A model generated the notes under the pieces. That model did no database searches. It saw nothing but the letters and a program-made list of their open reading frames with translations, and was not told where the DNA came from. The translations under genes and the position numbers were made by a program. From Myxococcales bacterium 68-20 (GTDB taxonomy: Bacteria; Myxococcota_A; Polyangia; Polyangiales; Polyangiaceae), in assembly GCA_001899635.1 (NCBI GenBank), contig MKVQ01000030.1, forward strand, positions 108,463 to 147,829: 39,367 nucleotides of DNA. The letters are read 5' to 3'. The first letter of the stretch is position 1, and every line of letters begins with the position of its first letter. This document shows, one piece after another, positions 7,579 through 16,258 of the stretch.

Positions 7579-9056
7579 TCGCGCACCCGGAAGAATCGGC
7601 CGGCGTCCGCGCCGCCCTGGGAGATCGACGCGCTCGAGCTCGCTGCCGGCGGCGGATGGACGAGGCCCGACTTCGCAGGCGAGACGGATGGCCGATGTCC
7701 GACCGGCGAAGCGGCGGCACCAGGCGCGCGCGCCGAACCTCCGCCAGCGGCGGACGCCGGAGAGCCCGCCGCTGCCGGCGTGATCTCGGCAGGCGCTGCG
7801 AAGTCGGCCGCGCTCGTCGCGGAGCCGATCGACGGCGATGGCGACGCCTCATCGATCGTTGCCGAGGCCGTCCCCGGCTGATTGCCGAGATCGCTCGCCT
7901 TGGGCTCCGCCTCGGGGGTCCCGCGGTGACGAAAGAGGAGGAGCACCGCGATGGCAACGGAGAAGAGGAGCGCGAAAGCGAGCGGGCGAACGGCGCGTGG
8001 CTCCGGCTTCGTCTCCGTCGTGATCGCGAGCTGCGTCTCGGCCAACGCGAGGTTCGACCGATTCGAGGTCGCGGCAGGCGGAATCGACGTCGCGAGCATG
8101 GCAGCCTCGTCGCTCGGCCGTCCGGTCCCCGCTCTCGCGATGTCGGCGACCCGCTCTGCGATCGCGCGATCGCGAACGTGCGCGAAAGGCGCGAGCGCCG
8201 AGGCGAGCTCGCCAACGCCCCCGAATCGGTTGCGCGGCTCCTTCTCGAGGCAACGGAGGATGAGCCACTCGAGCGCTTCCGGAAGATCGGGGCGAAGAGC
8301 TCGCGGCGAAGGCGCCGCGTCCTGGCTGGCCTTGAGGCCGATCTCGAGCGCAGTCGGCGCCTCGAACGGCAGCCTGCACGTGAGCAGCTCGTACAGGACG
8401 ACGCCGATGGACCAGATGTCGGTCCGCTCATCGACCTCCTTGGAGGAGCGCATCTGCTCCGGCGACATGTACGCCGGCGAACCGAACACGGTGCTCGTGG
8501 TCGTCAGCGACGACTCGCTCGAGCCCGCTGGGTCGGTCAACTTGGAGATGCCGAAATCGAGCACCTTGACGTGGTCGCGCCCGTCGTGGCCGCGGGTGAG
8601 AAAGAGGTTCGCCGGCTTCAGATCGCGATGGATGATTCCGGCAGCATGAGCCTCGGCGAGAGCGTCGCACGCCTGGAGCACGTAACTCGCAGCCTCCTCC
8701 ACCGAAAAGGGCGCGCCCCGGGCGCTCAGCTCGGCGTCGAGGTCGCGTCCCTCGAGGAACTCCATCACGATGAACGGACACCCGTTCTCGAGTCGCCCCG
8801 TGTCGAGTGTCCTGGCCACGTGCGGGCTCTTCAGCCGCACCGACGCGCGCGCTTCCCTCGAGAAGCGCTCGACGAGCCCAGGGCGTTCGGCGGACGCGGG
8901 AAGGAGGAACTTGAGCGCGACCTTCTGGTCGAGATCGAGGTGGGTCGCCGCGACGACGACGCCCATCCCACCCATCCCGAGGATCCGCTCGACCCGGTAC
9001 TTCGATGCGAGAAGCTCGCCGACCTTTACCGGTGGAGCGTTGGGAAGATCGAGCAC
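7575..9056 (-). CDS. Eukaryotic-like Ser/Thr protein kinase, membrane anchored
   Basis: The 493-residue kinase phosphorylates Ser/Thr on unknown cytoplasmic targets. All catalytic motifs are intact: glycine loop GMGGMG (27-32), VALK with Lys49, HRDLKPAN with Asp145 and Asn150, DFG at 167-169, and SPE at 198-200 closing the activation loop. After the kinase domain (about 20-285) comes a juxtamembrane linker, a transmembrane helix near residues 355-375 (LAFALLFSVAIAVLLLF) and an Ala/Pro/Ser-rich extracytoplasmic tail. I chose the GTG at 9056 because an AGGGGA lies 9 bases upstream and the kinase fold begins about 15 residues later; the longer open frame up to 9416 has Arg-rich, non-homologous sequence. 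The gene overlaps the next by GTGA and heads a three-gene operon. Confidence 0.9.
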   Translation of the reverse strand: MLDLPNAPPVKVGELLASKYRVERILGMGGMGVVVAATHLDLDQKVALKFLLPASAERPGLVERFSREARASVRLKSPHVARTLDTGRLENGCPFIVMEFLEGRDLDAELSARGAPFSVEEAASYVLQACDALAEAHAAGIIHRDLKPANLFLTRGHDGRDHVKVLDFGISKLTDPAGSSESSLTTTSTVFGSPAYMSPEQMRSSKEVDERTDIWSIGVVLYELLTCRLPFEAPTALEIGLKASQDAAPSPRALRPDLPEALEWLILRCLEKEPRNRFGGVGELASALAPFAHVRDRAIAERVADIARAGTGRPSDEAAMLATSIPPAATSNRSNLALAETQLAITTETKPEPRAVRPLAFALLFSVAIAVLLLFRHRGTPEAEPKASDLGNQPGTASATIDEASPSPSIGSATSAADFAAPAEITPAAAGSPASAAGGGSARAPGAAASPVGHRPSVSPAKSGLVHPPPAASSSASISQGGADAGRFFRVRE

Positions 9057-9503
9057 GAGTGAAAATCCCCTTGCGAGGATACGCGCCGGCGCCGGGAGGG
9101 ACAAGGTTCGCTCTGGCCCCAAGAATGCGCGACGCCGCCCCCTGCGAGCGCAGCATCGAGGACGCTTGGCCACGGAACGGGCGCAACGATGCGATGCGAT
9201 GCGAACGCGCCGGCTCTCGAGCCGCGGTGATGGTTCTCCGCGGGCGCCACGCGACAGCGAAGCCGGATCCCCGCCGGAGAGCGACGATGTCGCTCTCCCT
9301 CGCCGCGGCCTCTCGTTTCGACCGCCGAAGCGTGAGACCGTGCATTTTCCGTTAACACCCCGATGGCCCTCACGCGTCCTCGAAGACGTGGAGCCGAGAT
9401 GAGCTCGGCACCACATCCGCCCGGTGCGGTCGTCTCGTACACGACCGGCCGGCGCTCATTCGACTGGCTCGCTCCAAAGCGAATCAGGGTTGGAGACGAT
9501 GCA
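9057..9503. promoter_or_regulatory. Divergent intergenic region between kinase and sigma-factor operons
   Basis: These 447 bases carry the promoters of two divergent operons. The AGGGGA ribosome binding site of the kinase gene is just inside, at its left end, and GGAG precedes the plus-strand ATG at 9504 by 9 bases. The only AT-richer patch is near 9345-9358 (TGCATTTTCCGTTAACACC). I could not identify a sigma-specific -35/-10 pair, and no small gene stands out. Confidence 0.4.
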
Positions 9504-10487
9504 ATGCAGAAATCGAAGCTGATGCTTGCACTGGGGTGTCTCGGGTCGATCCTCGCGTGCGGCGACCTGGGCGACGTCGACAAACGGCCTCCGCTCGCCG
9601 TGATCGAGGGACAGCTCAGCGTGGCTAGCACGAGCGCGGACCTCGGCCAGACCGCGAACGTCCGTGTCGCGGTGCTCTGGGGCACGAGCACCACGGGCTA
9701 CAAAAACTCGGTCGACGCCCCGGTGTCCCCGGTGTTTCCATCGAAGTTCCGGCTCGAGATCACCGACCCGCCGCCGGCCGATTCGATGGTGGGTCCGGCG
9801 CCGGAGCCCGCGCCGACGGAGGACAACACCTCAGGGCTGAGCCAGCGGATCGTCCCGGCGAATACCCCCGGTTCGGGCGGGTACAAGGTGGCGTCCGGGA
9901 GGATCGTCGCCTACGAGGATCGGAACGGCAACGGGCGCCTCGACCTCATCGGCCCGGACATGGCGCCGGTCGATCGCGTGCTCGGAACGAACGACGAGCT
10001 CGCCGTCGTGTACTTCGAGGGCGACCCTCCACCGCTCGACGAATACGGAACGCCTTCCAACGCGACCCGGGGCTACAACCTGCGGAGGACTCCGTACTGT
10101 CCGCCCCCGACGCGGTCGGGGCAGACGACCCCCTGCGAGCTCCCCACCTGGCTGCCGATCACGACTCCGTACGAGCTCCTGATCTCCGCCGATCCGGAGC
10201 TGGCGGGAATGATGTGCGACAGCACGACTGGAACGATGGATGCGTACCCGGACACGTCCAACGTCAAGCCGGGAGAGACGCCTCCCCCGGGACCGGGCCC
10301 GAGCGGGTGGCCGGCCGCGGACGATCCGAGTCTCCGCTGCATGCCGGACGGCAAGAGCTACTCCTACGGCACGTGCGAGACCACGTCGAAGGGCCTCTGC
10401 AAAGGGTGGGTCCAGCGCTGCTCCCACGACCGGTGGAGCCTGCCGGCCGGGGAACCGCCGGCCGGCTGGCCGTGCCCGATCAAGTGA
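9504..10487 (+). CDS. Lipoprotein with a calcium-binding-like loop, first gene of the sigma operon
   Basis: The 327-residue exported protein has a signal peptide and lipobox (GSILACG, Cys at about 19). The ATG at 9504 is preceded by GGAG and places the signal first; the open frame from 9363 adds a non-signal leader. The mature part is beta-rich and Pro-rich. It carries an acidic loop (EDRNGNGRLDL, around residues 138-148) of the calcium-binding type seen in dockerin or thrombospondin type-3 repeats. The C-terminal third holds paired Cys residues (CPPP, TPCEL, MMCDS, LRCM, TCETTSKGLCKGW, RCS, WPCP), likely disulphides. Only 4 bases separate it from the sigma-factor gene, so it is probably cotranscribed. 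Function unknown. Confidence 0.78.
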   Translation: MQKSKLMLALGCLGSILACGDLGDVDKRPPLAVIEGQLSVASTSADLGQTANVRVAVLWGTSTTGYKNSVDAPVSPVFPSKFRLEITDPPPADSMVGPAPEPAPTEDNTSGLSQRIVPANTPGSGGYKVASGRIVAYEDRNGNGRLDLIGPDMAPVDRVLGTNDELAVVYFEGDPPPLDEYGTPSNATRGYNLRRTPYCPPPTRSGQTTPCELPTWLPITTPYELLISADPELAGMMCDSTTGTMDAYPDTSNVKPGETPPPGPGPSGWPAADDPSLRCMPDGKSYSYGTCETTSKGLCKGWVQRCSHDRWSLPAGEPPAGWPCPIK

Positions 10488-10491
10488 GCGT

Positions 10492-11025
10492 GTGAGCGAG
10501 GGACTGAGCAATCGCGAGGTCGCGGACCTCTATCGCCGGTACGGGTTCTTCCTGCGCCGGCGATGCCTCGTGCTCCTTCGGAATTCTTCCCTCGCGGACG
10601 ATGCGTTCCAGGAAACGTTCATGAAGCTGATGCGCGCTGGAGCTCCTCTTCGTACCGCCGACGAGCCGTTGCGATGGCTCTATCGAGTCGCGGATCGAAC
10701 GTGCTTCGACCTCCTGCGAAAGACGAAGAACACGCGTCGCTCGTCGTCCATCGACGAGATGCCGGAGGAGCTCCCGGCGCATCCCGGCGTCGAACCCGAG
10801 ATGCGTCGTGCCGCGATCGAGCTGCTCGACGCGCTCGACGACGAGGATCAGCGGATCGCCGTGATGGCCTTCGTCGATGGAATGAACCAGCAGGAGATCG
10901 CTGACGAGCTCGGCTACTCGCGCATGACGATCATCAAGCGGATGGCGCGACTTCGCGAGCGCGCGCAGCGCGTGCTCGCCGATCGACCGCGTCTCGTGGC
11001 GCCGCGACACGGAGGCCCGTCATGA
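10492..11025 (+). CDS. RNA polymerase sigma factor, ECF-like (sigma-70 family)
   Basis: The 177-residue protein has the two domains of a small sigma factor. Region 2 (about 13-80) contains the ADDAFQETFMKLMR core-binding helix and the RWLYRVADRTCFDLLRK helix that would read the -10 element. Region 4 (about 107-160) contains DDEDQRIAVMAFVDGMNQQE followed by the helix-turn-helix IADELGYSRMTIIKRMARLRE. I chose the GTG at 10492, four bases after the preceding stop; the frame is open further upstream but overlaps the lipoprotein gene. Its end overlaps the anti-sigma start (ATGA at 11022-11025), the usual arrangement for a sigma factor and its inhibitor. Promoter targets, including its own operon, are unknown. 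Confidence 0.88.
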   Translation: MSEGLSNREVADLYRRYGFFLRRRCLVLLRNSSLADDAFQETFMKLMRAGAPLRTADEPLRWLYRVADRTCFDLLRKTKNTRRSSSIDEMPEELPAHPGVEPEMRRAAIELLDALDDEDQRIAVMAFVDGMNQQEIADELGYSRMTIIKRMARLRERAQRVLADRPRLVAPRHGGPS

Positions 11026-11744
11026 GCGAGCACCCCGCGCAGTTTCACCTCGATGCCTACGCAGCGGGGGATCGCAACGAGCAGGTCACCGGCCACCTCG
11101 AGACCTGCGAGGCCTGCACCGACTATGTCGAGAAGGCGCGCGCACTGGCGGCCGCGTTCTCCGAGAACGAAGGCGCGAAGGCGGCAGAGTTCGTCCTTGC
11201 CCTCGACGACGAGCGACGTGCCGGTTCGGGGGACGCGGTGGTCGACGAGCGTGGCCGCCCGGAGCGGCCTCGCCTGTCGCGTCGGGCGGCGTGGATCGGC
11301 GGAACGATGATGGCCGCCGCCGCGGCGCTCCTCCTCGTTCGGACCAGCTCAGAGAACACGGGGCCGTCGTCCGTCTCGAGCGAGCCATCCGTACGCTTCA
11401 AGGGGAAGCAGCAGATCGCCGTCATCCGCGACCGGCGGGGGGAACAATCGCGCATCACGACCGAGGTCCGTGTGAGACCCGGCGATCAGATACGCGCCGA
11501 GATCAGTGTCGATGAGACACGCCCGATCGAGGTAGGGTTCCTCGGAAAGGACGGAACGTGGATCTTGCTCCTGGCGCCCGCCCTCGTCGAAGCAGGAACG
11601 TACTTCTCCGAGCGCGCGGCCCGATTCGACGAGAGTCCGACGGAGGGCTGGGTAATCGCGGGGCATCCCGAGGAGGTGAGCCGAGCAAAGACGACACGGG
11701 CCTTCGACGAGGTGAGCGTTCTTCCGGTCATCGCCGAACCATGA
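11022..11744 (+). CDS. Zinc-binding transmembrane anti-sigma factor
   Basis: The 240-residue protein would hold the upstream sigma factor inactive at the inner membrane. Its N-terminal cytoplasmic domain has the HxxxCxxC zinc motif (H25, C29, C32 in HLETCEAC), the mark of ZAS-type anti-sigma factors. One transmembrane helix follows (about 88-107, WIGGTMMAAAAALLLV). The periplasmic part (about 110-240) is predicted beta-rich (KQQIAVIRDRRG, TTEVRVRPGDQIRAEISVDE, PIEVGFLGKDGTW) and resembles the sensor domains of similar myxobacterial proteins, though I cannot name its ligand. The gene overlaps both neighbours by ATGA, so the three proteins are likely made in fixed ratio. Confidence 0.83.
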   Translation: MSEHPAQFHLDAYAAGDRNEQVTGHLETCEACTDYVEKARALAAAFSENEGAKAAEFVLALDDERRAGSGDAVVDERGRPERPRLSRRAAWIGGTMMAAAAALLLVRTSSENTGPSSVSSEPSVRFKGKQQIAVIRDRRGEQSRITTEVRVRPGDQIRAEISVDETRPIEVGFLGKDGTWILLLAPALVEAGTYFSERAARFDESPTEGWVIAGHPEEVSRAKTTRAFDEVSVLPVIAEP

Positions 11745-13309
11745 TCCGCTGCGTCTCCTCGTTCCTCGTCACGGTGGCGACGCTCCTCTTCATGTCGTCG
11801 ACGTGCCAGGCCGAGCCGATCCGACTGATCGTCGCCGTCGGTCATCGCTTCGGTTTTCCCGGAGACGCGCCGCTGAAGCACGCCGCGCGAGACGCGACCC
11901 GCGTGCGCGACGTATTCGTCGACCTCGGCGGAGTTCGGCCGGAGCATGCGACCGTTCTCCTCGAGCCCAACCGAGCGGCGCTCTTCGCGACGATCGACAA
12001 GCTGGCCGCCCTCACGAGCGGCCGCCGCCGAGAAGACGTCTCCGTCCTCTTCTACTTCAGCGGGCACGGGGATCGCGAGGCGCTCCACCTCGGCGTCGAG
12101 CGCCTCCCGTTGCGCGATCTCGACAGCAAGCTCGCCGCCATCCCTGCAGCGCTCCGGATCATGGTCACCGACGCATGTCGAACGTCGGACCTGCGCGGCA
12201 AGGGGGTCACCTCCGCCGATCCGTTCGCCATCACGCTCGACGCAGATCCGGGAGCGTCGGGGGTGATTCGCCTCCACGCGTCCACCGACGGCGAGATCGC
12301 TCAGGAGTCCGACGAGCTTCGGGCAGCGGTCTTCACGCACTACTGGCTGAGCGGGCTATCCGGCGCCGCGGACACCAACGGCGATGCGCGGGTGACGTTC
12401 AGCGAGTCCTACGCGTTCGCTTACAGTCAGACGCTATTTCGTTCGGCGCGCACCTCGGGGGTCGTGCAGCGTCCGGCCGTGGAAGCGACCGTCCGCGAGG
12501 GCGCGCCGATCGTGCTGACGCGCACGGCGGGCACCTCGCGCCTCAAGCTCCCGCGGGGCGCAGACCACCACTACATCGTCTACGGCGTCGGCTCCCGCAC
12601 GGTGGCAGGCGAGCTATGGAGCTCATCCGAGCGAAGCGTCGTGCTCGCCGTCGCTCCGGGGAAGTACATCGTCCATCGTCGCGCGGGTGGACACTCCGCC
12701 GCGACGCAGATCGACGTCGCCAAGAACGAGGAGCGCGAGCTCCATGCATCGGAGTTTCGCGCCGTGCCGGAGGAGGTGCTCGCGCGGAAAGGAAGCGACC
12801 TCGTCCTCTTCCCGAGCGAGCTCTCGCTCGGCTACGCCGCTCGCACGGGCCGTCTCTACGACGTCGGCCACGAGCTCTCATTTCGCTACGAGTACGCATC
12901 GGACGCGTTCGCGATCGGCCTCGGCGCGCTGGGCGGCGTCGGCAGCATGGATCGCACGACGCAGGAAGCGACGCTCTCATGGCTGGGAGCCGAGGCGATC
13001 GCCGAGGTCCGCTCGAAGCTCGGAGACGTGACGCTTCGCGCCGGAGCGGGCCCCCGCGTCGTCGCGCTCGTGCAAGCGCTCCGACGGACCGATGCAGCGC
13101 GGCTCGCTCTCGCTGGATACGAATCCGAGCAGCGCTTTCGCGGAGCGACCCTCGGTGGGCACGCCCTCCTCGGCGCCCGACTCGCGCTCGGCTCGCGAAC
13201 GTGGGTCGATCTCGATGCGCGTGGCGAGCTCTCCGGCCTCCGCATGCAAGGGTCGCTCGCCGCGACGTGGACCGCAGGCATCGGGACGGCCGTCGGGATG
13301 TCGTTCTGA
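11741..13309 (+). CDS. Caspase-like (peptidase C14) protease with predicted C-terminal outer-membrane barrel
   Basis: The 522-residue exported protein starts at the ATG at 11741 (ATGA overlap with the anti-sigma gene) with a signal peptide ending near STCQA. Residues about 27-235 form a caspase fold. The catalytic His109 is in FYFSGHGD and the catalytic Cys146 in VTDACRTSD, with the family's RLIVAVG strand first. An EF-hand-like loop (DTNGDARVTFSE, 211-222) follows, as in calcium-dependent relatives. After a beta-rich linker (about 255-360) the last about 160 residues are amphipathic strands with many aromatic ends, terminating in Phe (GMSF), as expected for an outer-membrane beta-barrel. Caspases of this type cut after basic residues, but the substrate here is unknown. 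The barrel is a prediction from the pattern. Confidence 0.83.
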   Translation: MIRCVSSFLVTVATLLFMSSTCQAEPIRLIVAVGHRFGFPGDAPLKHAARDATRVRDVFVDLGGVRPEHATVLLEPNRAALFATIDKLAALTSGRRREDVSVLFYFSGHGDREALHLGVERLPLRDLDSKLAAIPAALRIMVTDACRTSDLRGKGVTSADPFAITLDADPGASGVIRLHASTDGEIAQESDELRAAVFTHYWLSGLSGAADTNGDARVTFSESYAFAYSQTLFRSARTSGVVQRPAVEATVREGAPIVLTRTAGTSRLKLPRGADHHYIVYGVGSRTVAGELWSSSERSVVLAVAPGKYIVHRRAGGHSAATQIDVAKNEERELHASEFRAVPEEVLARKGSDLVLFPSELSLGYAARTGRLYDVGHELSFRYEYASDAFAIGLGALGGVGSMDRTTQEATLSWLGAEAIAEVRSKLGDVTLRAGAGPRVVALVQALRRTDAARLALAGYESEQRFRGATLGGHALLGARLALGSRTWVDLDARGELSGLRMQGSLAATWTAGIGTAVGMSF

Positions 13310-13396
13310 CCTCGCGTCGAGGCGATCGTCACGGTCGGGGTCGAGCGCCGCCGACCTCGCGCCGGCGACGACGGCGCGGCTCACTCTCGGTCGAGC

Positions 13397-13702
13397 TCAG
13401 TTGCTCGGTTGCGCGGACGCGTCGAGCCCCTCGCGGAGGAGAACGAACGGCTGCACGACCAGGGCCACCCATGCCGGTCCCTCCTGCTTCGACCATCGCT
13501 CGATCGTCTCGAGCGACGGCTTGCCGAGGAGCCCCCCCTCGACCCACGCGCCGACGCGGGCCTTGTCGTCACGCGCGACGGCCTCACCGACCTCGAGGAG
13601 ATCGAGCGACGCGTCGACGACGATCACCGCGCCGCGCGTGAGGTGGGCACGCAGATCCGAGAACTCGATCGGGCCCATGGAAGCAGCCAAAGTCTCGCGC
13701 AT
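13397..13702 (-). CDS. DUF2288 family protein
   Basis: The 101-residue cytoplasmic protein matches the DUF2288 pattern: a short N-terminal helix, then FSDLRAHLTRGAVIVVDASLDLLEVGEAVARDD (about 14-46), KARVGAWVEGGLLGKPS (about 47-63), and the end in WVALVVQPFVLL. The domain's function is not known. I chose the ATG at 13702 (MRETLAASMG) because the family starts about here; the longer open frame to 13927 adds an Arg-rich leader. It is divergent from the DUF2199 gene at 13807 and convergent with the caspase operon. No operon partner. Confidence 0.72.
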   Translation of the reverse strand: MRETLAASMGPIEFSDLRAHLTRGAVIVVDASLDLLEVGEAVARDDKARVGAWVEGGLLGKPSLETIERWSKQEGPAWVALVVQPFVLLREGLDASAQPSN

Positions 13703-13806
13703 GACTCCGCCACGTAGCGCGGCGTCGAGCCGAGCGCCACCTCGACCATCGGCGCCGACCACCGGAAGGCGGCGCGCCCAGGTGCGCCCTCGACTAGGAT
13801 CCGAGG

Positions 13807-14602
13807 ATGACCGAATGCACGGAGTGTGGACGGGAGCTCGCAGCGCATGAGCTCGACGTCGGCTTCTCGTTACCCGACGAGGTATGGGAGCTCGCGCCGA
13901 GCGACCGGTCACGCCGAGCCGATTCAACCCCCGATGTCTGTGTGCTCGACGGAACGAGGTTCTTCATTCGGGCGGTCGCCGTCCTCCCCGTCGAGGCCAG
14001 CCAAGAGAGCTTCTGCTGGGGCCTGTGGGTCGAGGTATCGGGCGAGGAGTTCGAGCGCTGCCGGCAATCCAGCGACCTCGACGCGCCTGGCAAGCCCTCG
14101 GGACGAGGAATCATTGCGAACAGCCCGCAAAGCTATCCGCCGCTCACGGGGCATCCAGTGGCGATCGAGCACAGAGGCGCGCACGAGCGGCCATGGCTCC
14201 ATCTGGAGGCGTCGGATCACCCGATGTCGCGCGAACAACGAGAGGGCGTTTCGTACAGCAGGGTGCACGAGCTCGTACGTCCATTCGTCCCTGCCCCGAA
14301 GGGAGAGAGCGACGCGACCTGGCCGTTCGACCAAGCACCGAACGTCGCCGCCATCACCACGGTTCAGGTCCTGACACAGAACGCCCCCATCCTCCGGGTG
14401 ACCCCACTATTCCAACGATCACTCGTGGGCGTTCCTCTGCGACACGACCGGCGATACGAGCGATGGTCGGGTCATCTCGATGGCCAGCGCCGTCGGGTTG
14501 GATCCCACGGTTCAGGAGGTCGCCGACCTTCCACCTGGATGGACGGCGACGCGTGCTGCGCCCGGAACGCCATGGGATCGCGAGTGGGATCCGGACATGT
14601 AG
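13807..14602 (+). pseudogene. DUF2199-DUF2185 fusion gene, interrupted by a one-base frameshift
   Basis: The frame opens at the ATG at 13807 with a zinc-ribbon-like start (CTECGREL), then the DUF2199 pattern: VCVLDGTRFFIRAVAVLPVE, SFCWGLWVEVSGEEF, and LEASDHPMSREQREGVSYSRVHE to about residue 160. A second domain of the DUF2185 (Imm33-like) type follows: NVAAITTVQVLTQNAPILRVT. At the run of four Cs at 14402-14405 the frame is lost. Omitting one C restores the domain: HYSNDHSWAFLCDTTGD, DGRVISMASAVGLDPTVQEV, LPPGWTATRA, ending DPDM and TAG at 14600-14602. The repaired protein would be 264 residues. Either this gene is recently inactivated or the base call is wrong. Functions of both domains are poorly known; DUF2185 relatives occur among toxin-immunity proteins. 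Confidence 0.75.
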
Positions 14603-14956
14603 AGCAGCCTCTACCTCCGTCACTCGCCTCCTCCGTGCCGCGCCCCGGCGGTGTCGATTTCGGCGAAAGCACCGCGCCACCACGTTGCATTCTACACTCA
14701 ACAGGACTGGTCCCCGAAGTGACCATCTGTGTGGGGACCGTTCGGGAGCTTCGCGTCGTCACGCCTGACGGACAGCGCGCCGATCGGTCAGAGCCCCTCG
14801 GCTCGAACGGGCACATCCGCATCGAGATGGTCGCGCACATGCCCCGCGCGAACGGGCGTGACGTCTCGTGGTGCGCGTATCGCGAACCTCCCGACAATGG
14901 CGAAGATGCCGATTAGCTCATTCACATCGCGGCACTAGCCTTGTATCCTCGGCCCG
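14603..14956. other. Intergenic stretch, possible degraded coding remnant
   Basis: Between the frameshifted gene and the DUF4388 gene lie 354 bases with no clear gene. Two plus-strand frames give gene-like fragments that would join through a frameshift: APRHHVAFYTQQDWSP (near 14667-14715) and VTICVGTVRELRVVTPDGQ continuing to a TAG at 14914-14916. There is no ribosome binding site or family match. It may be the tail of a decayed gene, or chance in GC-rich DNA. Confidence 0.25.
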
Positions 14957-16258
14957 ATGACTGCCGAGGAGGATGATCTCGTCGAGATCGCGGTCTCCGG
15001 CGAGGCGAGGGCGGTCGGGGCACGCGCTGCGCGCCGGCTGCAGGCGCGCGCAGGCGCCTTCGAGCTGCTCCCCTCCCCGGCGCACTACGTCGTCATGAAG
15101 CAGACGGCCGACGGTGCAGCGGACGCGCGGTCGTACCTCCTCTCGGGAGAGATCCGGTCCGCCGGCGTGCTGTGCGACTTCCTCTCGTTCGTGGCGCACA
15201 CCGGCTGGCGAGGAGAGTTCCTCGTTCGCGATCCGGACGACGGCACGTCACGCTCCATCTTCTTCGAAGACGGCAGCGTCGTCGCGGCCCAGTCGACGGC
15301 GAAGAGCGAGCGGCTCGGCGAGGTGCTCTACCGCTACGGCGTCCTCACGCGCGAGCAAGTGGTCCGGTGCAGCGATGCGAGCGCGGATGGCTCGCTTCGC
15401 TTCGGCGAGGCCGCGGTGAAGCTCCGGTTCCTGACGCGCGAGGATCTGTTCGCGCACATGAGCCGCCAGACCGAGGAGGTGGTCTACGGGATGCTCCTCG
15501 CTTCGCGCGGCATGTTCTACTTTCTCGACGGCTTCGACGAGAGCCAGCTCTCGTGGCGGCAGCCGCTCTCGATCAGCACCCTCGTGCGAGAAGGCATCCG
15601 CCGGATGCACGAGACGAAGTACTTCCGCGCGCGCATCCCTTCCGACAATCACATCCCGGTGCGCGTGCCGAATCGGCAGCCGCCGGACGGCGATTCGCTC
15701 GGGGTCTACGCGGCGGTCGACGGACACCTCAACATCGCGGAGCTCGGCCGGCTCGTTCATGCCGGAGAGTTCGAGGTCACCCGCGCCGTCTTCCAGCTCA
15801 TCCAGAGCGGGCACGTCTCCGTCCGGGCCCCACTGCTCGCGCCGCGCAGCATCGTCGATGCCTACAACCAGGCGATCGGGCTCATCTTGCGCGAGCTCGA
15901 CGCGATGGACGAGGGCGACGCGGTGCGGGAGCAGCTCGCGGCCTTTGCGGTCCAGCGTGGAATGTCGTCGATGTTCGAGGGCGCCGGTCCTGCGGACGAC
16001 GGCACGCTGGACGGTGCTCGGATCGAGCAGAACCTCACGATGCCCGGTTGGGGGGATGACCCCAACCAGCGCCTCGCCGACAGCCTCTACGAATACGCGT
16101 CTTACGCCCTGTTCCTCGCCCGCCCGCATCTGCGTCGTCGGAACGAGGGCAAGTCCTCACGTGAACCGAAGAGTCGTCTCTCGGTGCGCGTCTCCGAGCT
16201 TCTCGAGCCGATCTCTCCGCAGTCGAAGCGGACGTCGGCGCTCGACCGCCAAGAATGA
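14957..16258 (+). CDS. DUF4388 domain protein
   Basis: The 433-residue cytoplasmic protein carries a DUF4388 (PATAN-like) domain in its N-terminal half. The segment from SYLLSGEIRSAGVLCDFLSF through TGWRGEFLVR, SIFFEDGSVVAAQS, GEVLYRYGVLTREQ to YGMLLASRGMFYFLDGF spans about residues 55-195. Such domains occur in gliding and signalling proteins of myxobacteria and are thought to serve in protein-protein contact. The middle (about 215-300) resembles a winged-helix-like segment (LNIAELGRLVHAGEFEVTRAVFQLIQSGHV). The remainder is helical. The gene overlaps the next by ATGA and forms a coupled cassette with a lipoprotein and a pseudokinase. Confidence 0.82.
   Translation: MTAEEDDLVEIAVSGEARAVGARAARRLQARAGAFELLPSPAHYVVMKQTADGAADARSYLLSGEIRSAGVLCDFLSFVAHTGWRGEFLVRDPDDGTSRSIFFEDGSVVAAQSTAKSERLGEVLYRYGVLTREQVVRCSDASADGSLRFGEAAVKLRFLTREDLFAHMSRQTEEVVYGMLLASRGMFYFLDGFDESQLSWRQPLSISTLVREGIRRMHETKYFRARIPSDNHIPVRVPNRQPPDGDSLGVYAAVDGHLNIAELGRLVHAGEFEVTRAVFQLIQSGHVSVRAPLLAPRSIVDAYNQAIGLILRELDAMDEGDAVREQLAAFAVQRGMSSMFEGAGPADDGTLDGARIEQNLTMPGWGDDPNQRLADSLYEYASYALFLARPHLRRRNEGKSSREPKSRLSVRVSELLEPISPQSKRTSALDRQE

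Noticed and set aside
14719-14916. Short plus-strand frame beginning VTICVGTVRELRVV
   Set aside because: It might be a gene of about 65 residues, but there is no ribosome binding site and no family; reported only as part of an uncertain intergenic stretch.
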